A stretch of 8,437 bases of DNA from Candidatus Saccharimonadota bacterium. GTDB lineage: Bacteria > Patescibacteriota > Saccharimonadia > Saccharimonadales > Saccharimonadaceae. The DNA is taken from contig JAQGGY010000033.1 of NCBI GenBank assembly GCA_028289095.1, positions 1-8,437 of the forward strand, read 5' to 3'. The notes under the pieces were generated by a model, which was given only the letters and a program-made list of their open reading frames with translations, was not told the origin of the DNA and searched no databases. Within the stretch, counting starts at the first letter, position 1, and each line of letters begins with the position of its first letter. Shown piece by piece: positions 1 to 5,588 of the stretch. The translations under genes were made by a program, and so were the position numbers.

Positions 1-30
1 GAACCAATAAAGGAATTGTAAAATTCCTCA

Positions 31-60
31 CCCCCGCCCGAAAGGACGGGGGCTTTTTTT
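31..60 (+). terminator. Rho-independent terminator of an upstream gene
   Basis: A GC-rich hairpin has arms CCCCCGCCC (31-39) and GGACGGGGG (44-52), one C-A mismatch, a GAAA loop and a run of seven T (54-60). It ends transcription coming from the left of the window. A second small inverted repeat, AGGAATT (11-17) and AATTCCT (22-28), stands just before it and may form a tandem hairpin. The MurE-like gene starts only 23 bases after the T run, so its promoter must overlap the end of this terminator. Confidence 0.9.
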
Positions 61-70
61 GTGAAAGTGC

Positions 71-76
71 TAAAAT
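71..76 (+). promoter_or_regulatory. -10 element of the murE-like gene
   Basis: TAAAAT lies six bases before the ATG at 83, so transcription would begin at or next to the start codon (a leaderless mRNA). No good -35 hexamer is visible at 16-18 bases upstream, because that stretch is the terminator stem. The assignment rests on the spacing pattern seen at other genes in this window. Confidence 0.45.
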
Positions 77-82
77 AGGAAT

Positions 83-1378
83 ATGAAACAGAAGCTTGTA
101 CGAGGGGTGAGGAATTATTTACCGAAAGAGGCCGTCCATGGTCTAGAAGAATTGTACCGTCGCGGACGCGTACGAATGATCAGCTTGAAATATGGCAATC
201 CCGCCAAGGGATTAAGGGTGATTGCTGTCACTGGTACCAATGGTAAAACGACGACAATCAATTACATCAATGAAATATTAAAAGAAGCGGGTCACAAAAC
301 AGCCATGTTTAGTACCGCGCTGATCGAAATTGACAACGATACACAGCTGAATGACCTGAACGCAACAGTTGGCACAACCGAACGTATGCAAGAGTTCTTT
401 CGTGATGCAAAAAACGCTGGCGTAGATTTCGTCGTCCTAGAAATCACTAGTCACGCTTTGCAGCAGCACAAATTAGACGGCGTTCCGATCGAAGTAGCTA
501 TTATGACAAACCTAACCCAGGATCATTTGGATTATCACAAAACGATGGATGAATATGCCGCTGCCAAAGCAAAATTATTTGCAGGTGAGCCAAAATTTAT
601 CGTATTGAACCGCGATGACGCATGGTACGACTACTACAATAAATTCCCAGCGGGCGCCCAAAAAATCACTTACGGCAAGCACGTCGAAGCCGAAGCGAAA
701 ATCGAATATACGAAATTATATAAAAAGGGTAGCGAAGCAACGATCATGATTGATCACCAGACGAAACTTGACCTGGCGACCGCACTGCCTGGTACCTTTA
801 ACATCTATAACATGACCGCCGCAGCTGCTGCAGCGTATCTGTTGGGTATTAAATTGGATGATATCGTCGAAGGTATCGCTAATCTGGAAGGCGTCCCAGG
901 ACGATTTGAACGAGTCGTTGAAGGATTGGGTTATGATGTTGTCGTCGATTACGCACACACGCCTGATGCGCTTGAGCAATTATTACAAGCCGCCAAAGAA
1001 GTCACTAAAAACCGAATTATCCTAGTATTTGGCGCCACAGGTGACCGCGACAAAACAAAACGGCCAATTATGGGTGATATTGCCGCGCGCCTGGCAGATC
1101 GCATTATTTTGACCGACGAAGAAAGCTATAGCGAAGACCCCCAAGAAATCCGCGACCAAGTCCGCGAAGGTATCGAAACAGCTGGCGCAACCGCTAAACT
1201 GACAGAAATTCCTGATCGCCGCGAAGCAATCGAAAAAGCCCTATCCATCGCGAAAAAGGACGACATCGTTTTGATTACAGGTATGGGTCATGAACAATAC
1301 CGTATTGTGAACGGTGAAAAGCTGCCATGGAACGACGGCGAAGTCGTGCGTGAAATTGCCGGCAAAGACAATAAATAA
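83..1378 (+). CDS. murE: MurE-like Mur ligase (UDP-MurNAc-tripeptide synthetase family), N-terminally short
   Basis: This ATP-dependent amide ligase would add the third amino acid to the peptidoglycan stem peptide in the cytoplasm. Seen in the 431 residues: P-loop TGTNGKTT (50-57), EITSHALQQH (120-129), TNLTQDHLDYH (142-152), the expected carbamylated lysine K162 in AAAKAKLF, DYAHTPDAL (289-297), GATGDRD (317-323) and GMGHEQYR (400-407). These give the central ATPase and C-terminal domains of Mur ligases and fit MurE best. Two oddities stand out. Only about 49 residues precede the P-loop, where MurE usually has about 100, so the uridine-binding domain is mostly missing. The diaminopimelate motif DNPR before SEDP is replaced by EESY (346-349), so a substrate other than diaminopimelate is likely. 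The start is fixed by an in-frame TAA at 71-73. There is no usable Shine-Dalgarno site, since AGGA ends two bases before ATG. The main alternative is a MurE paralogue with another acceptor. Confidence 0.85.
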   Translation: MKQKLVRGVRNYLPKEAVHGLEELYRRGRVRMISLKYGNPAKGLRVIAVTGTNGKTTTINYINEILKEAGHKTAMFSTALIEIDNDTQLNDLNATVGTTERMQEFFRDAKNAGVDFVVLEITSHALQQHKLDGVPIEVAIMTNLTQDHLDYHKTMDEYAAAKAKLFAGEPKFIVLNRDDAWYDYYNKFPAGAQKITYGKHVEAEAKIEYTKLYKKGSEATIMIDHQTKLDLATALPGTFNIYNMTAAAAAAYLLGIKLDDIVEGIANLEGVPGRFERVVEGLGYDVVVDYAHTPDALEQLLQAAKEVTKNRIILVFGATGDRDKTKRPIMGDIAARLADRIILTDEESYSEDPQEIRDQVREGIETAGATAKLTEIPDRREAIEKALSIAKKDDIVLITGMGHEQYRIVNGEKLPWNDGEVVREIAGKDNK

Positions 1379-1434
1379 AAAATAAACCCTTCGGTGACCT
1401 AGCGTCGTATTCTCGACAAAAGGTCACCGAAGGG
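1372..1434 (-). terminator. Convergent terminator hairpin between murE and the small basic gene
   Basis: Perfect 13-bp arms CCCTTCGGTGACC (1387-1399) and GGTCACCGAAGGG (1422-1434) enclose a 22-nt loop. The loop contains its own 4-bp stem, GTCG (1404-1407) with CGAC (1414-1417). In the leftward direction the stem is followed by a T-rich tract (complement of the A-rich 1372-1386), so it is a standard terminator for the gene ending at 1444. In the rightward direction there is no T run, but the strong stem may still end murE transcription. Confidence 0.8.
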
Positions 1435-1443
1435 CGTGGTGTT

Positions 1444-1707
1444 CTAGTACTGCTGGTTTGCGCGTGCCAAGATGTGCATGGGGCGGATGTCGATATCTCC
1501 ACCATCGCGACTTGCAGCGGTGCATTCCATGTTGGTGACGCGCCGTTCGCCGTGATTCATGCGCCTAGCCTCGGTATTCACCCGACCCTTGTATTGGTCG
1601 CGGTCAATGCGTGACTTACGCTTTTTGCCGATCTTCCGGGTGAAAGCATGAGGATGCTCGATTGTTTCTGTTTTCTTAGGCTTTCTTGCCTTGGGATTAC
1701 GTTTCAT
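1444..1707 (-). CDS. Small, highly basic orphan protein (87 aa)
   Basis: I do not recognise this protein. It begins MKRNPKARKPKK and stays rich in Lys and Arg to about residue 55 (FTRKIGKKRKSR, EARRMNHGERR), then turns less charged (GGDIDIRPMHIL). There is no signal peptide or membrane segment. The basic N-terminal half suggests binding to nucleic acid or the ribosome, which is inference only. The start at 1707 is supported by an AGAAGG ribosome site (complement of 1714-1719) six bases upstream and by a promoter at 1742-1770. A longer reading from 1770 would begin inside the promoter and is rejected. It is monocistronic, ends in TAG and is followed by a strong hairpin terminator. Confidence 0.7.
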   Translation of the reverse strand: MKRNPKARKPKKTETIEHPHAFTRKIGKKRKSRIDRDQYKGRVNTEARRMNHGERRVTNMECTAASRDGGDIDIRPMHILARANQQY

Positions 1708-1741
1708 CGCCAACCTTCTATCGGAAATATAGAACTTATTT

Positions 1742-1770
1742 ACTATAAAACTAATGACAATATATGTCAA
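1742..1770 (-). promoter_or_regulatory. Promoter of the small basic gene, with inverted repeat
   Basis: Leftward promoter: -35 TTGACA (complement of 1765-1770), 17-nt spacer, -10 TATAGT (complement of 1742-1747). Transcription should start near 1735, giving a leader of about 27 nt that carries the AGAAGG ribosome site. The inverted repeat TGACA-ATATA-TGTCA (1755-1769) overlaps the -35 element and could be an operator. Confidence 0.75.
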
Positions 1771-1800
1771 TAATGGATAGTGATTAACGGCTAGTCATAT

Positions 1801-1848
1801 CTGAAAAGGAAAGCCCTCCCGTAAGCGCAAGAGCTTAGACGGGAGGGC
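1801..1848 (-). terminator. Strong terminator ending the candidate small RNA
   Basis: Perfect 10-bp arms GCCCTCCCGT (1813-1822) and ACGGGAGGGC (1839-1848) hold an inner AAGC/GCTT stem (1823-1826 with 1833-1836) and a 6-nt loop. Leftward, the stem is followed by TTTCCTTTTC, an interrupted T tract. There is no T tract in the rightward direction, so it serves leftward transcription from the promoter at 1947-1975 and read-through from the gene ending at 1979. Confidence 0.8.
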
Positions 1849-1940
1849 GGATTACTACCTAGAGGGGTGACTTGTCGTTTTGGGATTAGTCAGCGACCAC
1901 AGTAGGAAGATTTTGACACTGCCAAATATGGTTTGTGTCT
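1801..1940 (-). ncRNA. Candidate small non-coding RNA, about 140 nt
   Basis: A near-consensus promoter (1947-1975) fires leftward from just after the stop codon of the nuclease-like gene, and about 100 nt later there is a strong terminator hairpin. Nothing between them codes for protein: this strand has no ATG, and the longest GTG reading is nine codons. The 5' end can fold as GACAC with GTGTC, enclosing CCA-TATT-TGG. A second weak stem, TGACT with AGTCA, follows, then a C-rich stretch CACCCCTCT, then the terminator. I see no match to 4.5S/SRP RNA, tmRNA, 6S or RNase P features. The promoter has the same design as those of three protein genes in the window. It could instead be a 3' UTR or a decayed gene with its promoter left behind. 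Confidence 0.55.
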
Positions 1941-1946
1941 TAGTCT

Positions 1947-1975
1947 ATAATAGCACTAATGGTTAAAAAAGTCAA
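1947..1975 (-). promoter_or_regulatory. Promoter of the candidate small RNA
   Basis: Leftward -35 TTGACT (complement of 1970-1975), 17-nt spacer ending in the extended -10 TGC, and -10 TATTAT (complement of 1947-1952). The predicted start is near 1940. The -35 begins only three bases beyond the stop codon of the gene at 1979-2935. Confidence 0.75.
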
Positions 1976-1978
1976 TAG

Positions 1979-2935
1979 CTAGGCTGCTAACGCGTGACTG
2001 TATGTATCCGTTGTATTGTCGCTGGATATATTATTCTGCTGCATATATTCTTCGCGTGCGGCATATAGTTTTTGTAGCATGCTTGGCGCGGCTTTGTTGG
2101 CACGTTCAGCGCTGACCTGAAAAGCGCCGTTTAATTCAAATGCAGTAAATCCAGTGGTGATGATAGATTGAGGATGGCGGGATTTTTTGCGTGCATTCAT
2201 CGCAGTGCGATCGGATGCTTTTATATCGATAGGGAAGGTGACGCCGTCTAGCGTAATATACATATCCGTCCCATGTAGATCGTCATCAACGCTGACATTA
2301 GTATCAATCGTAACTCGGGGCGACTTTTCACCAGTGGTTGGATCGATAAGTGGGTCAACAGAATTGATAGCCTGGATAACTTGGTCTGCGATAACCTCAT
2401 GTTGCATGCCACGTAAAGATCCTTCGAATTGCGTACTGAACCATTTTGCTTCTTTTTCGTAGCCATTACGATTATCATCCCATCGTTCTCGGTTCATGAC
2501 ACCGTAAAGGGTAGTCGCGGTGTCGGTGATATTCTGCGAAGTTAATGTCGGATTTTGTTTGATTAAAGATTTGATAGCATGATTTAATCGGGCTGCACGT
2601 CCTTTTAGCGAACGATATTCTTTTGATGATATATTGCCATTTGCATGATACTCGCGAATACCTTCCAGGCCGTGAACGAATGACGGGAGGGCGCCAACCA
2701 TGGCGTCTAGTGATTTTTCTGAAGTGGCATCTGATAGATCAGGTTCGTAATTGTCTTCCATGACCATATCCCGGTTCATACCGGTTCGTACCAAGGCGGC
2801 ACGCGCCAATGATCGGCCTATATTATACCTTTTCCCCAGATTTTCCCGATATTCCTGATCGTCAGAATATGAAGTAACGATCTCGACGGCGTCTAGTTTT
2901 GCTTTTTTTGGGAAGGGTACGATTGTTTCTGACAT
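1979..2935 (-). CDS. Orphan protein with a PD-(D/E)XK nuclease-like signature (318 aa)
   Basis: I do not recognise the full-length family. The C-terminal third carries, in order, a helix with E180 (RGMQHEVIADQVI), D224 in HGTDMYITLDG, and D237-I-K239 in FPIDIKAS, with two beta strands around the last two. This order of acidic helix, then D, then (D/E)xK is that of PD-(D/E)XK nucleases such as restriction and repair endonucleases. The N-terminal 160 residues are mostly helical and charged, with no known domain seen. There is no signal peptide or membrane segment, so it is probably cytosolic. The leader of about 34 nt is A-rich and has no Shine-Dalgarno site. It lies downstream of femAB in the same direction with its own promoter. 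The nuclease call is motif-based inference; no methyltransferase or helicase partner is in the window, so a restriction role is not supported. Confidence 0.7.
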   Translation of the reverse strand: MSETIVPFPKKAKLDAVEIVTSYSDDQEYRENLGKRYNIGRSLARAALVRTGMNRDMVMEDNYEPDLSDATSEKSLDAMVGALPSFVHGLEGIREYHANGNISSKEYRSLKGRAARLNHAIKSLIKQNPTLTSQNITDTATTLYGVMNRERWDDNRNGYEKEAKWFSTQFEGSLRGMQHEVIADQVIQAINSVDPLIDPTTGEKSPRVTIDTNVSVDDDLHGTDMYITLDGVTFPIDIKASDRTAMNARKKSRHPQSIITTGFTAFELNGAFQVSAERANKAAPSMLQKLYAAREEYMQQNNISSDNTTDTYSHALAA

Positions 2936-2975
2936 GTATTTGTTTTTAATTTTACGCTAATGGTATGTTGCAAGA

Positions 2976-3004
2976 ATATTACCACAAACGGTATGAAAAG
3001 TCAA
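2976..3004 (-). promoter_or_regulatory. Promoter of the nuclease-like gene
   Basis: Leftward -35 TTGACT (complement of 2999-3004), 17-nt spacer ending in TGG (extended -10), -10 TAATAT (complement of 2976-2981). The start is expected near 2969. The spacer matches that of the promoter at 5533-5561 at 13 of 17 positions. Confidence 0.75.
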
Positions 3005-3032
3005 TAGGTTTGACGGTGGTGCGGGTGAGTTA

Positions 3033-4073
3033 TTAATACCAGTTTTCGTGATGGCGTTTACTGTGTAATCGGACAACGATGCGTTCGCCGATTTTTGACC
3101 AGATTTTATAGACGACTGGATTAATAATAATATCCCAGGCACCGATATAATCCGTGACTTCTTTGTTGAAGCTGGTTTTGAACCGGCCAATACCGTAATG
3201 CGGGTGGTCGGGATTTTTAATTTCATTAGCTGGGGGGGATCCACAAAAATCGTGGATAACCGAACCGTTTGCTTTGGCCCATTCGATAACGCGCCACTGT
3301 AATAGGTGACTGGCACCGTATACGGTTCGTTCGCGGATCGATGCGCCGTCTTTGTAGGTGCTTTTGCCGCCAAATACGACAGCATAGGCGCCGGCAACAA
3401 CCTGGTTGTCTACATATGCAAAGAACAGCTGCCCGCGTCCGACGGCGCTATAGCGTTGCCAAAATGATTTGTAATAGGCGTATCTTCGGATTCTAAACGA
3501 TCCCTTGGCGGTGTCCGCTAATAATTTGTACATCAATTCGCAGTTTTCGTCGCTCGATTCGACCAAGCGTGCCGTGACGCCGTCGCGTTCGGCCCGTTTG
3601 ATGGCGTGGCGGCCTTTTTGGTTTAAGCTGGCCATGATTGAATCTAAATCTGTCGAAATATCTAATTTAACTGTCGAAAAATTCGGCTGTATAGGGGTGA
3701 CTTTGATTAGACGTAGCTTCATAAGGTCAGCCCGTGTCTCGTTTGAATCCAGCAGCTCTGGTTCTATTTTGACGGCAAAGACGCCGTGCTGTTTAGCAAA
3801 CGCCGTCAGGTCAGCCAATAAATCATCTAATTGATGGACTGAAACGACGCCTGGTGCCTTTGGTAGATACCATAATCTGCCGATACCAGGGATCGTTTTT
3901 TCCAAAGCAGTTATCGCAATGCTGTCACCTATCAAATATCGTGGTATCCAACCGCCAAGCTTTTTTTGTTCAGCAAATTCAACGCCCTGAAAAACATTAC
4001 CCTTGTCGGGGTTGGCAAGTATTAGCTGGTTCCATTGGTCGGTTTCGTCGGGTGTTGCAAAGCGAATAGTCAT
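3033..4073 (-). CDS. FemAB/FemX-family peptidoglycan bridge peptidyltransferase
   Basis: Enzymes of this family use aminoacyl-tRNA to add the cross-bridge amino acids to the side chain of stem-peptide residue 3, on the lipid-linked precursor at the inner face of the membrane. The 346 residues fit a FemX-like protein of two GNAT-type lobes without the long coiled-coil arm of FemA. Visible landmarks are RLWYLPKAPGV (66-76), AVKIEPEL (100-107), IQPNFSTVKLDIS (128-140), LNQKGRHAIKRAERDGV (150-166), YYKSFWQRY (200-208), YKDGAS (240-245), ASHLLQWRVIEWAK (254-267), DFCGSPP (275-281) and GIGRFKTSFN (294-303). No signal peptide is present, as expected. The start is preceded by TACAAT seven bases away, so the mRNA is probably leaderless. 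Which amino acid it adds cannot be read from the sequence. It could also aminoacylate a lipid or protein, as some relatives do. Confidence 0.88.
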   Translation of the reverse strand: MTIRFATPDETDQWNQLILANPDKGNVFQGVEFAEQKKLGGWIPRYLIGDSIAITALEKTIPGIGRLWYLPKAPGVVSVHQLDDLLADLTAFAKQHGVFAVKIEPELLDSNETRADLMKLRLIKVTPIQPNFSTVKLDISTDLDSIMASLNQKGRHAIKRAERDGVTARLVESSDENCELMYKLLADTAKGSFRIRRYAYYKSFWQRYSAVGRGQLFFAYVDNQVVAGAYAVVFGGKSTYKDGASIRERTVYGASHLLQWRVIEWAKANGSVIHDFCGSPPANEIKNPDHPHYGIGRFKTSFNKEVTDYIGAWDIIINPVVYKIWSKIGERIVVRLHSKRHHENWY

Positions 4074-4080
4074 TAGGTCT

Positions 4081-4109
4081 ATTGTAGCGGAGTCTGTCTA
4101 TAAAATTAA
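4081..4109 (-). promoter_or_regulatory. Promoter of the femAB-like gene
   Basis: Leftward -10 TACAAT (complement of 4081-4086) with a poor -35, TTAATT (complement of 4104-4109), at 17-nt spacing. Only seven bases separate the -10 from the ATG at 4073, which puts the transcription start on or beside the start codon. Confidence 0.5.
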
Positions 4110-4140
4110 ATACGACGATGCGTAAGTGTAGAATTTCAGG

Positions 4141-4198
4141 AAATTAAATAGCCGGGCCACTTTGGGGAGTCTGAGTACTCCCCAAAGTGGCTACCGGC
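4141..4198 (-). terminator. Long terminator hairpin overlapping a stop codon
   Basis: Perfect 15-bp arms GCCACTTTGGGGAGT (4156-4170) and ACTCCCCAAAGTGGC (4177-4191) flank a 6-nt loop. A further 5-bp stem, GCCGG (4151-4155) with CCGGC (4194-4198), extends it past a 2-base bulge. In the leftward direction it is followed by TATTTAATTT. The stop codon of the 118-residue gene (4191-4193) sits inside the stem, so a terminating ribosome and the hairpin would compete. Confidence 0.85.
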
Positions 4199-4547
4199 GT
4201 TTGGAGATGCCATTGTGTGGCCCCGAAGGTCGTTGAGCAGGGCTCATGTTCGTTTCCTTTATGGAAACAACAACAGTCGGGTGCTTAATATCACGCTCGG
4301 CGCTGGCGCCAAGTTTGATAAAAATATGCTGTGCTCCATCTGATGTGTGGCCGTGAAGAAATCCATTTTTACGTAGGCCTGTAAAGGTTACGTGCAGCGT
4401 TTTTTCTTCGTTCGTGTGTGGATCTTTTACCTTTAAGGCTATTGTGTCGTCAGATTTTGACGATTTTTTGCTTACAATCTGCTCTTTTGCACGTTCTGCA
4501 ATCGTGCTGGCTGTGTCGAGGGCAATATAGATGCCTTTTAGACGCAT
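4191..4547 (-). CDS. Orphan 118-residue protein with basic tail
   Basis: I do not recognise this protein. An N-terminal helix (residues 1-25) with small hydrophobic residues leads into a lysine- and serine-rich linker. A middle part likely to be beta strands follows (IALKVKDP, KTLHVTFTGL, HIFIKLGA, TVVVSIKE, about residues 36-98), and then a polar tail rich in Pro, Arg and Lys ending SKRR. There is no membrane segment. The middle resembles a small beta-barrel or sandwich domain, which is only an impression. The ATG at 4547 is preferred over the GTG at 4553 because AGAGGAG (complement of 4553-4559) lies five bases before it. The gene has its own strong promoter and terminator, so it is a one-gene unit. 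Confidence 0.65.
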   Translation of the reverse strand: MRLKGIYIALDTASTIAERAKEQIVSKKSSKSDDTIALKVKDPHTNEEKTLHVTFTGLRKNGFLHGHTSDGAQHIFIKLGASAERDIKHPTVVVSIKETNMSPAQRPSGPHNGISKRR

Positions 4548-4552
4548 GTCCA

Positions 4553-4559
4553 CTCCTCT
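4553..4559 (-). promoter_or_regulatory. Ribosome binding site deciding the start at 4547
   Basis: AGAGGAG on the minus strand is one of the best Shine-Dalgarno sequences in the window. It is five bases from ATG (4547) and would overlap the alternative GTG start at 4553, which rules that start out. Confidence 0.7.
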
Positions 4560-4586
4560 GGCTAGGGGCTCAAAACATCAGAATAT

Positions 4587-4615
4587 ATAATAGCATGTTA
4601 GATAAATAAAGTCAA
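4587..4615 (-). promoter_or_regulatory. Promoter of the 118-residue orphan gene
   Basis: Leftward -35 TTGACT (complement of 4610-4615), 17-nt spacer ending in TGC (extended -10), -10 TATTAT (complement of 4587-4592). The TGCTATTAT part is identical to that of the candidate small RNA promoter. Confidence 0.8.
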
Positions 4616-4637
4616 AGCCCGTGATTAATAAGCAGTT

Positions 4638-5522
4638 TTAGTGGCTTGATAATTGTTCGGACGCATCTAGGTTGGCCAGATGTGATTCTAGTAGCGCCAT
4701 GCTTTCGACTGATAAGGCAGCTTCTTTAGAAGGGAATACTTGATCGCGCATACTGGCGATCAATTTACGGGTGTTTTTATTTTCCCAGTTGTCAGTAGGC
4801 TGAAGGTTTAGAATAGCATGTAGTTCTTTTGTGACGGCGTTATGGGCAAAAGTTCGCGTACGATCCGCCTGTTCGACCGATCCCTGGTCTGACGTCCCTA
4901 GTTTCAAGTCTTCGACGGTCTTTACGTGCTTGCACACAGAGGCAAGATACGTCTTCCATAATTCATCGGTGCTTTCAGGAACGAGTTTAGAAGGGAAGCT
5001 GTAGTTTTCTTTGTCATTTTCGTCGACGTTGATGATACCCAGGGTTTTTAGGGCGTCGGTTGAGGTGTAAACGCCGTCGGGGAACGCTGACTCAAGCGTA
5101 GCGCCAATTGCGTTGCGTGACGCTTCAATCTCGGTAAAGCGCGTTTCGTCAGGCAGGCCAGCCTCATTAACGACGAGAACGCGAAAATCAGCGTACAGTT
5201 TTTTTTGTCGGTTCGTAATCTGGTCAATTTCTTCGGTGATTGAAGGTCCCGGGCTGCGATAGTTACGCAGTTCACGCAGACGCTTTAAATTATCATTATT
5301 TTCTGGGTTATGGTTGGCAATGACGTCTACAATGGCGTCGATTTCTTCGTCGAGTGCTTGCTGGTCACCTTTTTCATATAAGCTGGTCAGCTTGTCTTTC
5401 TTGCTCTCTAATCCTTTGTATGCGGCTTCCATGCGTGCAATAAAAGCCTGCATGTCGGAATCATCGTTGTTTTCTTCTGAAGGCGGTAGGCTATTGTAGC
5501 TGTTTGTATTGATTTCGGTCAT
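4638..5522 (-). CDS. Acidic, largely helical orphan protein (294 aa)
   Basis: I do not recognise this protein. Residues 1-24 are polar and acidic (SLPPSEENNDDSD). Residues 24-115 look helical and probably coiled coil (FIARMEAAYKGLESKKDKL, ALDEEIDAIVDVIANH, NLKRLRELRNYR, ITEEIDQITNRQKKLYADF). The rest is mixed, with a final helical pair (residues 253-290). There is no signal peptide, membrane segment or catalytic motif that I can name. The start at 5522 is chosen because the upstream ATG at 5531 touches the -10 element and cannot be transcribed. Only about three bases precede the ATG, so the mRNA is nearly leaderless. Its promoter is very similar to that of the nuclease-like gene, which suggests shared expression. 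No terminator is evident between it and the next leftward promoter. Confidence 0.65.
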   Translation of the reverse strand: MTEINTNSYNSLPPSEENNDDSDMQAFIARMEAAYKGLESKKDKLTSLYEKGDQQALDEEIDAIVDVIANHNPENNDNLKRLRELRNYRSPGPSITEEIDQITNRQKKLYADFRVLVVNEAGLPDETRFTEIEASRNAIGATLESAFPDGVYTSTDALKTLGIINVDENDKENYSFPSKLVPESTDELWKTYLASVCKHVKTVEDLKLGTSDQGSVEQADRTRTFAHNAVTKELHAILNLQPTDNWENKNTRKLIASMRDQVFPSKEAALSVESMALLESHLANLDASEQLSSH

Positions 5523-5532
5523 ATTACCCATC

Positions 5533-5561
5533 ACTGTAGCATAAACAATATGAAAAGTCAA
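5533..5561 (-). promoter_or_regulatory. Promoter of the 294-residue orphan gene
   Basis: Leftward -35 TTGACT (complement of 5556-5561), 17-nt spacer ending in TGC (extended -10), -10 TACAGT (complement of 5533-5538). The start is expected near 5526. It lies back to back with the rightward promoter at 5573-5581. Confidence 0.75.
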
Positions 5562-5572
5562 GAGAAGGTGGG

Positions 5573-5581
5573 TGATATAAT
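5573..5581 (+). promoter_or_regulatory. Extended -10 promoter of the phosphohexomutase-like gene
   Basis: TGATATAAT is an exact extended -10 element (TG, one base, TATAAT). No -35 is seen, which is usual for this class. The ATG at 5589 is seven bases beyond the -10, so the transcript should begin at the start codon. Confidence 0.7.
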
Positions 5582-5588
5582 AAGTATA

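Noticed and set aside
1..21. Possible C-terminal end of an upstream gene (frame 1 reads EPIKEL then TAA; frame 2 stops at 8-10)
   Set aside because: Too short to choose between frames. Only the terminator that follows is reported.
1895..1924. Nine-codon GTG reading frame inside the candidate small RNA
   Set aside because: Very short, with no ribosome site. It is not enough to call the transcript coding.
1979..2935. Restriction-modification system
   Set aside because: Only the nuclease-like signature is present. No methyltransferase, specificity subunit or ATPase is encoded nearby.
2957..3400. Minus-strand ORF in another frame overlapping the 3' part of femAB
   Set aside because: It overlaps conserved FemAB motifs and the promoter of the next gene, and its composition is unlike a real protein.
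3505..3834. Plus-strand ORF inside the femAB-like gene
   Set aside because: The minus strand carries conserved FemAB motifs throughout. No promoter or ribosome site supports the shadow frame.
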